Counted from the stretch's first letter, positions 34,967 to 44,445 are shown. The stretch is 64,000 nucleotides of DNA from DATAOG01 sp963753685 (GCA_963753685.1 CAVWDE010000014.1:1-64000), one strand, 5' to 3'. Numbers and translations are program-made. Notes: generated from the sequence alone by a model not told the origin.

Positions 34967-35905
34967 ATGACAAGCTGCGTCTTCATCCATACCAATCACC
35001 GCCAGATGGTCGGCGCGCTGGTCTCGCAGCACTCGATCCGGCGCAACAGCGCCCACAGCGATCGGTTCGAGGTGCGGCTGATCGACACCCGCGACCATCC
35101 CTTCCTTAAGGCGCGCGAGGGCCAGCTCTACCTGCGCGACGGCCAGCAGCGGCAATGGCTGAACGATGATCTGCAGTCGTTTACCCCGCTGCGCTTCATG
35201 CCGCCCGAGCTGATGGGCTACCAGGGCCGGGCGATCGTGATCGATCCCGACGTGTTCGCGGTCGCCGACATCGACGGGCTCCTGACCCGCGACATGCAGG
35301 GCAAGGCGATCCTCTGCCGCACCCACAGCGGCATCAAGCGGACCGTGCGCGGCAGCTACGCCAGCTCGGTCATGCTGCTCGACTGCGCGAAGCTCAGCCA
35401 TTGGCAGGTGGAGAAGCAGTTCGGGCAGCTGTTCACCTTCGAGCGCGACTACACCCCCTGGGTCGGCCTGCACGACGAGGACCCCGAGACGATCGGCACG
35501 TTCGAGCCGGAGTGGAACGACTTCGACCGGCTGACCGAGCGCACCCGGCTCCTGCACAACACCCGGCGCAAGACCCAGCCGTGGAAGACCGGCCTGCCGG
35601 TCGATTTCCGCCCGACCGAGCACTTTCCGGCGTTCCCGCCGTTCGGCTGGCTGATGACCGCGCGCCGCAAGCTGTTCGGCGAATACGCCCTGCTCGGGCA
35701 CTACAGCCGCCATCCCGATCCGCGCCAGGAGGCCCTGTTCTTCGGCCTCCTGCGCGAATGCGTCGAGCAGGGCGTGGTCAGCGAGGATCTGTTGCGCGAG
35801 GCGATGGGCGCCAATCACATCCGCCACGACGCGCTCGAGCGCCTGGCCGAGGCGCCGCCGGTCGACGACCTGCTGGCGGGGCTCGCGCTGCCGCGGGCGG
35901 CCTGA
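34967..35905 (+). CDS. GT8-like glycosyltransferase candidate
   Basis: A 312-residue protein. The Rossmann-like start MTSCVFIHTNHRQMVGALVS, followed by VRLIDTRDHPFLKAREG, resembles the GT-A fold. GRAIVIDPDVFAVADIDGLL carries a DxD-like acidic motif that could coordinate the metal of a nucleotide sugar. SSVMLLDCAKLSHW further matches the GT8-type region after the metal site. Assignment to a defined family is tentative. It lies in a row with the 2OG oxygenase and the second ELM1-type gene (gaps 57 and 61 bases), suggesting one transcript. Confidence 0.65.
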   Translation: MTSCVFIHTNHRQMVGALVSQHSIRRNSAHSDRFEVRLIDTRDHPFLKAREGQLYLRDGQQRQWLNDDLQSFTPLRFMPPELMGYQGRAIVIDPDVFAVADIDGLLTRDMQGKAILCRTHSGIKRTVRGSYASSVMLLDCAKLSHWQVEKQFGQLFTFERDYTPWVGLHDEDPETIGTFEPEWNDFDRLTERTRLLHNTRRKTQPWKTGLPVDFRPTEHFPAFPPFGWLMTARRKLFGEYALLGHYSRHPDPRQEALFFGLLRECVEQGVVSEDLLREAMGANHIRHDALERLAEAPPVDDLLAGLALPRAA

Positions 35906-35966
35906 GGGTTGGAGCGATCCGGGGAACCGGGGCGCGGCAGCGGCTCCGGGGACGGCGTCTCGGGAC

Positions 35967-37187
35967 ATGGCGTTGGACGATCGCGCGCCCCGGGTCTGGG
36001 CGGTGATGTGCTACCGCGCGGGCGAAAACTCGCAGATCCGCGCACTCGCGGATGCGCTCGGCTGGCCCTACGAGGTGAAAGAGCTCCGCTACCGCTGGTG
36101 GGGCTATCTGCTCGACGTCTGGCGCGCCACCACCGCCCTCGGCATCGTCCGCCGGCAGTCGAGTCCGCTGGCGCCGCCCTGGCCCGATCTGATCATCTCC
36201 GCGGCCATGCGCAACGAGCCGGTCTGCCGGTGGCTCCGGCAGCAGTCCGGGGGCCAAACCCGCTACGTCCATCTCGGCAAGCCCTTTGCGCCGGTCGCGC
36301 GCTTCGATCTGGTGATCACCGCGCCGGAGTATCCGGTGCCGGATGCGCCGAACGTTTTGCGCAACAGCTTCAGCCTGCACCGGGTCACCGAGGCGAGCCT
36401 GGCCGCCGCGGGGAGCATTTGCGCGCCGCGCCTTGCCCATCTGCCGCGGCCCTACATCGCCCTTCTGGTCGGCGGCTACAGCGGGCGTTACGCGCTCGAC
36501 CGGGAGAAGGCGGAGCGCCTGGGCCGGGAGGCGAGCGCGCTGGCACGCGAGCGCGGCGGCTCGCTGCTGATCACGACCAGCGGGCGCACCGCGCGCGCGG
36601 CCGCGCTGGCGCTCGAGCAGGCGATCGACGTTCCCTACGAGCTGTTCCGATGGGCGCCGGGCGCCACCGACAATCCGTACTACGGCTATCTGGCGCTGGC
36701 GGATGCGATCGTCGTCACCTGCGAGAGCGCCACCATGCTGGCCGAAGCCTGCGCCACCCGCAAACCGGTCTACATGTTCGATCTGGGCCGGGACGACAGC
36801 GCGGCGTTCGCGCGCCCGTCGGAACCCTGGCAACGCCGCCTGCGGCGGGTCTGGTCGCGGTGCAACCTGCAGCGGCTGAAAGCGCTGCTCTACGCGCGCG
36901 TCTTCCTGCGCTTCGCGCCGCGCCCGATCACGCGCGACATCACCCGCGTCCACGACCTGGTCATCGCCTCGGGCCGTGCGGTCTGGCTCGGCCAGCCGTT
37001 TCCGCCCGGCACGCCGGAACCGGAGGACGACCTCGCGCGCTCGGTCGAGCGGGTCCGAGCACTCGTCCTGGACCGGGCTGCCGCTCCGTCCGGCGCCCGT
37101 TCGAGCGGCGCACCGGTCACCGGCCGCGACGACCCGTCGCCGCCGCACCGGTCCGGGGCCGGACAGTCCTCGCAGCGGGTCGCATGA
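35967..37187 (+). CDS. ELM1-family glycosyltransferase-like protein (second copy)
   Basis: A 406-residue paralogue of the protein at 32036-33211. Regions: AVMCYRAGENSQIRALADAL, PPWPDLIISAAMRNEPVCRW, LRQQSGGQTRYVHLGKPFAP, LITTSGRTARAAAL and IVVTCESATMLAEACATRKP. The divergence is substantial, so it is probably not a recent duplicate. The C-terminal tail is Pro/Ser-rich and low complexity. Its TGA overlaps the ATG of the PAP2 gene (ATGA at 37184-37187), tying the two translationally. Confidence 0.83.
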   Translation: MALDDRAPRVWAVMCYRAGENSQIRALADALGWPYEVKELRYRWWGYLLDVWRATTALGIVRRQSSPLAPPWPDLIISAAMRNEPVCRWLRQQSGGQTRYVHLGKPFAPVARFDLVITAPEYPVPDAPNVLRNSFSLHRVTEASLAAAGSICAPRLAHLPRPYIALLVGGYSGRYALDREKAERLGREASALARERGGSLLITTSGRTARAAALALEQAIDVPYELFRWAPGATDNPYYGYLALADAIVVTCESATMLAEACATRKPVYMFDLGRDDSAAFARPSEPWQRRLRRVWSRCNLQRLKALLYARVFLRFAPRPITRDITRVHDLVIASGRAVWLGQPFPPGTPEPEDDLARSVERVRALVLDRAAAPSGARSSGAPVTGRDDPSPPHRSGAGQSSQRVA

Positions 37188-38260
37188 CCCGCCCCGCCGG
37201 ACCGCTGCGGCGCCCCCGGCCGGCCACGAAGCCGATGGCCGCGCGCGAAGTCCCCCTGTACCTGCGCAGGGTCCTGGCGCGCACCGGCCTGCTGCGACCG
37301 AACATCGTGTTCCTCGGCGCCGCCACGATCGTGTTCGCGGTCGTCACCGTCCTGCTCTCGCTCGCGAGCGGCGCCCCGTTCGTCATCCCGATCGACCAGG
37401 TGAGCCCGGCGCTCGGGCTGCGTCCGGCCGTGCCCCTCGAAATCGCCCTGATTGGCGGTCTCCTCGGGCAGGTCATCGGCTGGAAGCTGAGCGACGGCAG
37501 CCATGACTACAACCAGCTGCTGCGGCGGACGACCACCGATCTGGCCTACCTGGCGCTGTTCATGATCGTCATCTATTTCCATTTTCACCTCAAGATGTGG
37601 ATGCCGTTACTGAACTCGCACCTCTACGATGCTCTTTACTTTCAAGCCGATCAGGATCTGCGGCCGGTGATCGCCGGGATCGACCGCATCCGCGCGGCCG
37701 TGGCGGTCTGGCTGCCCGCCGCCGACCTTTGGTATCAGGGCGCGCAATTGGGGCTTTTCATCGGCTCCTTCTGGCTCCACGGGCTGGGCAGGCGACGCTG
37801 GCATCACCACAACATGACGGCGCTGCTCGTGAACCTGATGATCGGGCCGCTTGCCTATCTGATCGCGCCCGCGGTCGGGCCCTTCATCTTCGAGCCCGGT
37901 CGCAACCAGGTGGCGACCGCCGCCCAGCAGACGATGTATGAGCAGTTCACCGAGCTACAGGCCCAGGGCCCGTCCTGGCTGCTCGCCCACGGCAGCGAGT
38001 ACTTCACCGCACCGCTCGCCGCCATGCCGTCCCTGCACGTCAGCGCGGCGGTCATCGTCTGCTACTATGCCATCCGAGCGCGCTCGCCGTTCGCGCTCCT
38101 GATGATCTTCTTCGCCTTCTGGATCTTCATCGATTCGGTCGGGTCGCGATGGCACTACCTGGTCGACCTGCCGGCCGGCGTTCTGCTGGCCGCCCTGGCG
38201 ATCGTGATCGCCAATCGGGTCTGCCGAGCGCGGCCTGATCCGCTTGCCGAGGCGAGCTGA
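37184..38260 (+). CDS. PAP2-superfamily membrane phosphatase
   Basis: A 358-residue integral membrane protein with about 7 helices. The phosphatase signature is split as usual: AAMPSLHVSAAVIVCYY provides the central PSLH motif, and SRWHYLVDLPAGVLLAALAI the catalytic His and the Asp of the third motif. The first motif (K-x6-RP) is not obvious. PAP2 enzymes dephosphorylate lipid phosphates such as undecaprenyl pyrophosphate or act as glycolipid phosphotransferases (inositol-phosphate transferases share this arrangement). Coupled to the ELM1 gene, it may release or transfer a lipid-linked product of the glycoconjugate cluster. Confidence 0.78.
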   Translation: MTRPAGPLRRPRPATKPMAAREVPLYLRRVLARTGLLRPNIVFLGAATIVFAVVTVLLSLASGAPFVIPIDQVSPALGLRPAVPLEIALIGGLLGQVIGWKLSDGSHDYNQLLRRTTTDLAYLALFMIVIYFHFHLKMWMPLLNSHLYDALYFQADQDLRPVIAGIDRIRAAVAVWLPAADLWYQGAQLGLFIGSFWLHGLGRRRWHHHNMTALLVNLMIGPLAYLIAPAVGPFIFEPGRNQVATAAQQTMYEQFTELQAQGPSWLLAHGSEYFTAPLAAMPSLHVSAAVIVCYYAIRARSPFALLMIFFAFWIFIDSVGSRWHYLVDLPAGVLLAALAIVIANRVCRARPDPLAEAS

Positions 38261-38350
38261 CCCGCGCCGCCGGCGGCGGCCGGTTGTCAAGGGCGGGTGC
38301 GGCCGCTTAGCCTGTCGGCTCTCGAAGGTGGGCCGGACGGACCTCTGCCG

Positions 38351-38818
38351 ATGACGCTGCGCCTTGCCGCACGGCTTGGCCTTGGCCTGATCCTGACGCT
38401 CGGCGGGCCGCGGCCGCTGCAGGCGGCCGAGGGCGCGCTGCCGCCGAAGGCGGACCCGGTCGCTCAGCCGCAGGTCGCCGCAGCCGGCGATGTCGCCCAC
38501 GGTGAACGCCTGGCGCTCCGCCATTGCGGGCGCTGCCACGTGGTCAACGAGAAGAACCGGTTCGGCGGGATCGGCTCGACCCCGTCGTTTGCGGCGCTGC
38601 GCGCCCTGCCGCAGGCCGACGACAAGTTCGCGGCCTTCTGGACCTTCAACCCGCACCCGGCGTTCATGCAGGTCGAGGGTCAGACGAAGCCGTTCGACGC
38701 CGCGCACCCGCCGTCGGCCGCGCCGGTGATCCTGACGCAGCAGGAGGCCGAGGCGATCGCGGCCTATGCCGCCACCATCCCGCCGCTCGATCTGGGCGCG
38801 CCCGTGAAGCCACGCTAG
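38351..38818 (+). CDS. Small periplasmic c-type cytochrome
   Basis: A 155-residue protein. The signal peptide (LAARLGLGLILTLGGPRPLQA) is followed by LALRHCGRCHVVNEKNRFGG, a single heme c site (CxxCH). A Met ligand could come from HPAFMQVEGQ. The domain ends LTQQEAEAIAAYAATI, the last cytochrome c helix. It is a probable electron carrier in the periplasm. It converges on the flavoprotein gene with only 3 bases between the stops. Confidence 0.85.
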   Translation: MTLRLAARLGLGLILTLGGPRPLQAAEGALPPKADPVAQPQVAAAGDVAHGERLALRHCGRCHVVNEKNRFGGIGSTPSFAALRALPQADDKFAAFWTFNPHPAFMQVEGQTKPFDAAHPPSAAPVILTQQEAEAIAAYAATIPPLDLGAPVKPR

Positions 38819-38821
38819 CGA

Positions 38822-40357
38822 TCAGGTCGGCGCGAGGTCGGCGGAGGTCGCGCCGTACGCGGCGCGTCGGCCTGCGCGCCGGCCGGAGGCGAACGCCCAG
38901 GCGAGGTGGTGGCCATGGCCCTTGAGCAAGAGGCCGCCCTGGCCGGTGGCACCCGCGGCATAGAGGCCGGCGATCGGCCGGTCGGCCTCGTCCAGCACCT
39001 GATGGTCGGCGTTGACCGCAAGCCCGCCCTCGTTGTGCACGAACACGCTGCGGACCGGTCCGAGTGCTGTGAAGGGCGGCGTCTCGAGGGGCGGCCGCGG
39101 CGCCCGGTTCAACCCTGCCGTCTTCGTTTCTTCCGCGACCTCGCGGTTGTAGGTCTGGACGCTCGCCTCGAGCGCTGCCGAAGCCATGCCGAGGCGTCCG
39201 GAAAGCTCCGCGAGCGTGCTCGCCTCTTTGTGGATGTCCGGCCGGTTGCGGCGGTAGTCGGGCAGGTAGGCGTAGGCGACGCCGGGCGCGGTCGAGATGA
39301 AGTGCGGCCAGGCGGAGAAGCGCGCCGCGACGCTCGCATCGAGGACGATGTAGCCGAGCTTGTCCGGCTGGTCCGGGAGCGCCAGCGCCGGCCCGTTCAG
39401 CTCGTCGCAGAAGCGCTCGCCGCAGGCGTTGACGAGCATCGCCCCCTGCTCGAAGAGGGTGGGCGACGGCGCCAGCGCCGTGGTCACGAAGCTCATGACG
39501 AACGGGCGCAGGAGCCACGCCGGCAGGTGATCGAGCGACCAGGCCATGAAGCTCGCGAGCGCCGGCCACGGCGGCAGGCGGCGGACCAGGGTCTCCGTCG
39601 CCGGCGGCACGAAGCGGAGCTCAGGCCCGAGTGCCAGGTCGCCGTTCAGGATGCGGGCGCCGAGCGCCAGCGCCATGGTCTGGCCGTCGCCGGTCGCGGT
39701 CGGGTTGACGCCTTCGACCTTGGCCGCCTGCGCTCCGATGTAGCGCGCCTTGAGCTCGGCGCCGTTGGTGAAGTCGCCGGCCGCCAGCACCACGCCGCCA
39801 GCGGCTTTTCCCACCCGCTCCTCGCCCTGCTCTTCCCAGAGGGCGCCGGCCACCCGGCCATCCTCGACCAGCAGGCGCCGGACCCGGCAGCCGGTCCGGA
39901 CGGCGACCCCGATCCGGCGCGCGCGGCGCTCGAGATGATAGATGTAGGCGCGCGAGTTCGGCAGCACGTTGTGCATGCGCGGCTGCCTGTGCGGCGGCTC
40001 GGGCATCGGCCCGTAGAAGCGGACGCCCAACTCGAGCAGCCAGCGGAAGGTGTCCGGCATGGCCTCGCAGAGAATGCGCCGGAGCTCCTCGTTGTCGCGC
40101 GGCTGCAGCTCGCCCGCGAAGCCGGGCATGTCGAGAAAGTGCGCGCGCGGCGAATCCTTGATGCCCTTTTTGATCTGATGCGGCGTGGCGCTGGCCGTGA
40201 CCGAGCCGATCGACCACGCGGTCGAGCCGCCGAGGCGCTCGTTCTTCTCCAGCAGCAGCACATCACGCCCGAGTGAGCGCGCCTCGATCGCGGCCGCCAG
40301 CCCGGCGCCGCCACCGCCCACGACGATCACGTCCCAATGATCCGTGCCAGCCGTCAT
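38822..40357 (-). CDS. FAD-dependent oxidoreductase (fumarate reductase / ketosteroid dehydrogenase type)
   Basis: A 511-residue flavoprotein. The ADP-binding fold DVIVVGGGGAGLAAAIEARS ends with the acidic LLLEKNERLGGST. The FAD_binding_2 domain ends with GLYAAGATGQGGLLLKGHGH, the flavin loop. The middle cap domain includes IYHLERRARRIGVAVRTGCR. It may oxidise a CH-CH bond or reduce a double bond of an unsaturated substrate; the quinone or dye acceptor is unknown. It lies 17 bases upstream of the end of the isomerase gene on the same strand, so both are likely cotranscribed. Confidence 0.85.
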   Translation of the reverse strand: MTAGTDHWDVIVVGGGGAGLAAAIEARSLGRDVLLLEKNERLGGSTAWSIGSVTASATPHQIKKGIKDSPRAHFLDMPGFAGELQPRDNEELRRILCEAMPDTFRWLLELGVRFYGPMPEPPHRQPRMHNVLPNSRAYIYHLERRARRIGVAVRTGCRVRRLLVEDGRVAGALWEEQGEERVGKAAGGVVLAAGDFTNGAELKARYIGAQAAKVEGVNPTATGDGQTMALALGARILNGDLALGPELRFVPPATETLVRRLPPWPALASFMAWSLDHLPAWLLRPFVMSFVTTALAPSPTLFEQGAMLVNACGERFCDELNGPALALPDQPDKLGYIVLDASVAARFSAWPHFISTAPGVAYAYLPDYRRNRPDIHKEASTLAELSGRLGMASAALEASVQTYNREVAEETKTAGLNRAPRPPLETPPFTALGPVRSVFVHNEGGLAVNADHQVLDEADRPIAGLYAAGATGQGGLLLKGHGHHLAWAFASGRRAGRRAAYGATSADLAPT

Positions 40358-40373
40358 GTCCGCTGCCCCAGAC

Positions 40374-41189
40374 TCAGACCGGCCAGCCGGCGGCCGCGAG
40401 CGCGGCGCGGCTCGCCGGGAACTCCGTCTCCGGCCGGGCGAGGATCAGCTCGAGCACGACCGGGCCGTTGTAGCCAACCGCCGCGAGCGCCTGCGGGACC
40501 CGCGCGAAGTCGACCGTGCCGCTGCCGATCCGGTCGTGGCGCCAGACGTCGCGCCCGGTGTCGGAGGCATGCACGAGGCCAAGGTATGGGGCAACCTCAT
40601 GCAGGCCGAGGGTCGGGTCCTCGCCGATGAAATGCGCATTCGCGAGGTCGTAGCAGATCCCGAGCGCCGGGCTTTTCCACATCCGGCAGAACGCGGCGAG
40701 CCCGGCGGCAGCCGGCAGCGGGGCCATCGGGATGTTCTCGAGCAGGATCTTGACGCCCGCCCGCTCCGCGACCGGGAGCAGGCGCTCGATCCCGTCCCGC
40801 ACCCAGCCCAGCAGCCGCTCGGCCGCCGGCCGCAGCAGAGGATGGACGCGGCCGGTGACCGTCACGACCGCCGGCACCTCGAGGTCGGCCGCGAGCTCGA
40901 TGAGCCCGGAAAACATGGCGACCGTGTAGGCGCGCATCTCCGCAACCGGGCTCGCGAGGTTCTGGTCGGCGCTCGGCGGGTTCAGCGAGGTGATGGAGAG
41001 GCCACGCTCCGCGAGCGTCCGCCGCAGCTTCTGGCGCGCGCCCCGATCGAGCTCGGAGGGCCACAAATGCCCGGGCGCGATCATCGCCTCCGAGCGCTCG
41101 AAGCCAAGCTCGGCGAGTCGCAAGAGACAGTCTGCCGCCGGCCGCTCGTAGATCCAGGAATAGGTGCTGCCCGCGAGCGTGATCGTCAT
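40374..41189 (-). CDS. Sugar-phosphate isomerase/epimerase-like TIM-barrel protein
   Basis: A 271-residue AP_endonuc_2-fold protein. Metal-binding positions are visible: the Glu in VKILLENIPMAPLPAAAG, the Asp/His of ICYDLANAHF, and HASDTGRDVWRHDRIGSGTV, which places the usual Asp/His pair. The final Glu is in GPVVLELILA. The family isomerises or epimerises ketoses and inosose-type compounds. It starts divergently from the ThDP enzyme at 41293 with a 103-base spacer. It likely works on the same sugar-derived substrate as the neighbouring enzymes. Confidence 0.85.
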   Translation of the reverse strand: MTITLAGSTYSWIYERPAADCLLRLAELGFERSEAMIAPGHLWPSELDRGARQKLRRTLAERGLSITSLNPPSADQNLASPVAEMRAYTVAMFSGLIELAADLEVPAVVTVTGRVHPLLRPAAERLLGWVRDGIERLLPVAERAGVKILLENIPMAPLPAAAGLAAFCRMWKSPALGICYDLANAHFIGEDPTLGLHEVAPYLGLVHASDTGRDVWRHDRIGSGTVDFARVPQALAAVGYNGPVVLELILARPETEFPASRAALAAAGWPV

Positions 41190-41292
41190 TCCCGATTTCC
41201 CCCTGTCACGACCACCACCATCCGGCCCGACGCATTGACATGCAACCCGTCCGGAGCGGAAGTTGCCGCCTCGAGCCATCGAGGAGCATGGG

Positions 41293-43078
41293 ATGAAGGG
41301 CGGGGAGATCATCGTCGAGGCGCTCAGGCGCCAGAAGATCCCCTACGTGTTCGGGATCTGCGGCCATGGCAACGTCGGGCTGCTCGACGCGCTGCACGCG
41401 GCGCAGGCCGACATCACCCTGATCGCACCCCGCCACGAGCAGGTCGCAGGCCACATGGCGGATGCCTATTTCCGCGTGAAGCACGAGCCGGTCGCGACGC
41501 TCACCTCCTGCGGCCCCGGCTCCTGCAACATCGTGATGGCGCTCGCGGTGGCGCTGACCGATTCCTCGGCGCTGCTCGCGATCACCGCCAACGTCCCGAC
41601 CTCGCAGTTCAACCGCAGCCCGTTCCAGGAGCTGAACCGCCACTTCCAGGCCGACTTCCCGAACGTGCTCAAGCCCGTGGTCAAGCGCGGCTTCCAGCCG
41701 ACCCGGGTCGACATGCTGCCGCTGGCACTCCGGCAGTCGATGACCGAGATGCTGAGCGGGCGTCCGGGGCCGGTCAATCTGGACGTGCCCTTCAACCTCT
41801 TCCAGGAGGAAGCCGACGTCGTGCCGGAAGCGCCGGCGCCGAGCCACAACGCACGCCGCAGCGCCGCCTCGCCCGAGGACGTACGCGCGGCGGTCGATCT
41901 GATCGCGGCGTCCGAGCGGCCGGTCCTGTTCATCGGCCACGGCGTCACGCTCTCCGAGGCCTCGGAGGAGCTCACGGCGCTCGCGCACCGGTCCGGCATT
42001 CCGGTGATCAGCTCGCCCAACGGCATGGGCTGCATCGACATGAGCGATCCGCTCTCGCTCGGCTTCATCGGCCGCAACGGCGCCTATCAGGCAAACCAGG
42101 CCGGCCGCCACACCGACCTCGTGGTGGCCCTCGGCGCCCGCTTCGACGACCGCTCCGCCTCCTCCTGGCTGCCCGGCTATTCCTGGAACTTCGGGCGCGC
42201 GAAACTGATCCACGTCGACCTCGACCACGCCGAGCTCGGCCGCAACTACCCGCCGACGCTCGGCATCCTCGCCGACGCCCGCACCTTCCTGCGCCAGCTG
42301 CTGGCCGAGGCCGAGGACCGCCCCCTGCCCGGGCCCGAGCGGCTTGCGGGCTGGCATGAGCAGCTCGCCGGCTGGCGCGCCGAGTGGGAAGCGCATACGG
42401 CGCCGAACTTCGGGCTGCACACGCGGCCCATGCGGCCCGAGCGCGTGGTCGCCGACTGCCGGGCGGTGCTTGCCGGACGATGCGATCATCTCGCTCGACT
42501 CCGGCGTCCACCACAACTGGTTCATGCAGTTCTGGCGGGCGCGCCGGCCGCAGACCATGCTCAACACCTGGGGCTTTTCCGGCATGGGCTTCGGGCCCGC
42601 GGGCATTCTGGGCGCCAAGCTCGCCGCGCCGGATCGCCCGTGCGTCGCGATCTGCGGCGATGGCGGCTTCAGCATGGTGCCGCACGTGCTCTGCACCGCG
42701 GTCGAGTACGACATCCCGGCGGTCTGGGTGGTCTGGAACAACTTCGCCTGGGCGGCGATCCGGGACATCCAGTACGGCCTGTTCGAGGGCCGCGAGATCG
42801 GCACCGCCTTCTACCAGGGCGACAACCGGCGGCCCTACAACCCGGACTTCGCGGCCTGGGCGCGCGCGGCCGGCGCCGAGGGCATCAAGGTCGAGCGCTC
42901 GGAGGATTTCGCCGGCGCGCTCGAGCATGCGATCGGGCTCAACCGGCCGTGCCTGCTCGACGTCCATGTCGATGCCGAGGTGCGGCCGCCCGCGACCGGC
43001 ACCTGGGCGCTGCCGCCGATCCCGCACAAGGAGCCGGTGTTCGGCAAGCCGCTCGTGCTCGAGCCGGCCGGGGACTGA
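41293..43078 (+). pseudogene. Thiamine-diphosphate enzyme (acetolactate-synthase-like), one frameshift
   Basis: GAGGAG six bases before the ATG supports the start MKGGEIIVEALRRQKIPYVF. The PYR domain includes the catalytic Glu (APRHEQVAGHMADAYFR); the central FAD/DHS domain is at PVLFIGHGVTLSEASEELTA. The frame shifts at about 42470: CTTGCCGGACGATG seems to have one extra T. The PP domain then follows in the next frame with the ThDP motif GDGGFSM...NNFAWAAI. Total length about 595 residues fits the family. The two halves look equally conserved, so a sequencing error is quite possible. The enzyme probably condenses or cleaves a 2-oxo acid. Confidence 0.75.
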
Positions 43079-43080
43079 GG

Positions 43081-44037
43081 GTGGCTCGCATCCTGGTCAC
43101 CGGGGCCGGCGGCTTCATCGGCCTTGCGACCGTGGCGGCGCTCGCCGCGCGCGGCGATCAGGTCACCGCCTTCGACCTCCGCATCAGCCCCGGACTCGCG
43201 GCGCTCGCCGAACGTTTTCCCCACGTTCAGCCGATGATCGGCGAGCTCACCGAATGGGCGCATCTGGCGGGCGCGATCCAGGCGGCGCGGCCGGACGCGG
43301 TCGTCCACCTGGCGGCGATCGTCGGCGTGCCGGCCTCGGTCGGCGCCCCGGTCTCGACCATGCGGGTCAACGTCGAGGGCTCACTGAACGTGCTCGAGGC
43401 GATGCGCCTGTTCGGCGTGCCGCGGCTGATCAACCTCAGCAGCGAGGAGGTCTACGGCCATTTCCAGGCCGACGTGATCGACGAGGAGCACCCCTGCCGG
43501 CCGCTCATGCCTTACGGCATCTCGAAATACGCGGTCGAGGGCCTCGCCCGCAGCTATGCGGAGCTGCATGGCCTCACCTGCATCCACATCCGCACCTGCT
43601 GGGTCTACGGCGCTGGCCTGCCGCGGCCGCGGGTGCCCAAGACCCTGATCGATGCGGCGCTGGCCGGCCGGCCGCTGCATCTTGAGAGCGGCGGCGACTT
43701 CCGGGTCGACCACACCTACATCGACGATCTGGTCGCGGGCCTGCTGCTCGCCCTCGACCGGGACCCGCACCCCTTCGACGTCTACCACATCGCGAGCGGC
43801 GCGGCGCCCTCGCTCAACCAGATCGTCGCGATCCTGCGCGAACTCGTGCCCGGTGCCGATCTCGCGGTCGGCCCCGGCCCCTACCGGTTCGATCAGCGGC
43901 TGCAACCGGTGCGCAAGGGCGCGCTCGATGTGACCCGCGCCCGCCGCCATCTGGGCTATGAGCCGCGCTTCGACATCCGGACCGGGCTCGCCGCGACCAT
44001 CGAAGCGCAACGCCGGCAGGGAGGCCTTATGCCATGA
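43081..44037 (+). CDS. NAD-dependent epimerase/dehydratase
   Basis: A 318-residue extended short-chain dehydrogenase starting at GTG 43081, two bases after the ThDP gene's stop. The NAD motif is ILVTGAGGFIGLATVAALAA with an acidic residue after strand 2 (VTAFDLRIS). The active site has INLSSEEVYG and the YGISK catalytic pair. Substrate loop TCWVYGAGLPRPRVPKTLID is typical for nucleotide-sugar epimerases/dehydratases. It shares a reading frame with the ThDP gene, so a naive annotation would fuse them. Coupled with the cupin gene by a 4-base overlap. Confidence 0.87.
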   Translation: MARILVTGAGGFIGLATVAALAARGDQVTAFDLRISPGLAALAERFPHVQPMIGELTEWAHLAGAIQAARPDAVVHLAAIVGVPASVGAPVSTMRVNVEGSLNVLEAMRLFGVPRLINLSSEEVYGHFQADVIDEEHPCRPLMPYGISKYAVEGLARSYAELHGLTCIHIRTCWVYGAGLPRPRVPKTLIDAALAGRPLHLESGGDFRVDHTYIDDLVAGLLLALDRDPHPFDVYHIASGAAPSLNQIVAILRELVPGADLAVGPGPYRFDQRLQPVRKGALDVTRARRHLGYEPRFDIRTGLAATIEAQRRQGGLMP

Positions 44038-44402
44038 GCGAAACGCCGCGCGCCACGATCACCAACATCGCCGAGGTGCCGTGGGAGGAGCCGCCCGCGC
44101 ACTACGGCGGCGCCTGTTCCAAGATGCTCGTGCGACCCGAGGTCAACGGCTCCCGGCGGCTCGATCACCGCATCTCCTGCTATCAGCCGAAGGCCTATGT
44201 GGCGCCGCACAAGCACCAGGTGCAGGAGCAGATCTACCACGTGCTGGACGGCGAGGGGCTGATGGAAATCGAGGGCGAGCGCCGGGTGGTCCGCCGCCAC
44301 GACGTCATCTTCCTGCCGCCCGGCGTCGAGCACGCGATCTCCAACTCGGGCCTCACCGACCTGGTCTTCCTGGTCATCACCTCACCGCCCGACGACGGCT
44401 GA
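44034..44402 (+). CDS. Cupin-domain protein
   Basis: A 122-residue single-domain cupin. Motif 1 is PHKHQVQEQIYHVLDGEGLM with the His/His/Glu metal ligands; motif 2 is IFLPPGVEHAISNSG with the last His. Small cupins of this sort are isomerases or epimerases on sugars or act as metal-dependent dioxygenases. Its ATGA overlap with the epimerase gene and short distance to it argue for one transcript and a related substrate. I cannot name the reaction. Confidence 0.8.
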   Translation: MSETPRATITNIAEVPWEEPPAHYGGACSKMLVRPEVNGSRRLDHRISCYQPKAYVAPHKHQVQEQIYHVLDGEGLMEIEGERRVVRRHDVIFLPPGVEHAISNSGLTDLVFLVITSPPDDG

Positions 44403-44445
44403 TCGGCCGCAGGAGCCGGGCGCCGCGGCGACTGTCCCCCCGGGG

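Noticed and set aside
35909..38260. 783-residue protein ending in PAP2
   Set aside because: The first 425 residues are a shadow of the ELM1-type gene; the real PAP2 gene starts at 37184 with an ATGA overlap.
41263..44037. Single 924-residue ThDP enzyme-epimerase fusion
   Set aside because: The two genes share a frame only because of the one-base shift near 42470; the correct ThDP reading ends with its own stop at 43078 and the epimerase has a GTG start at 43081.
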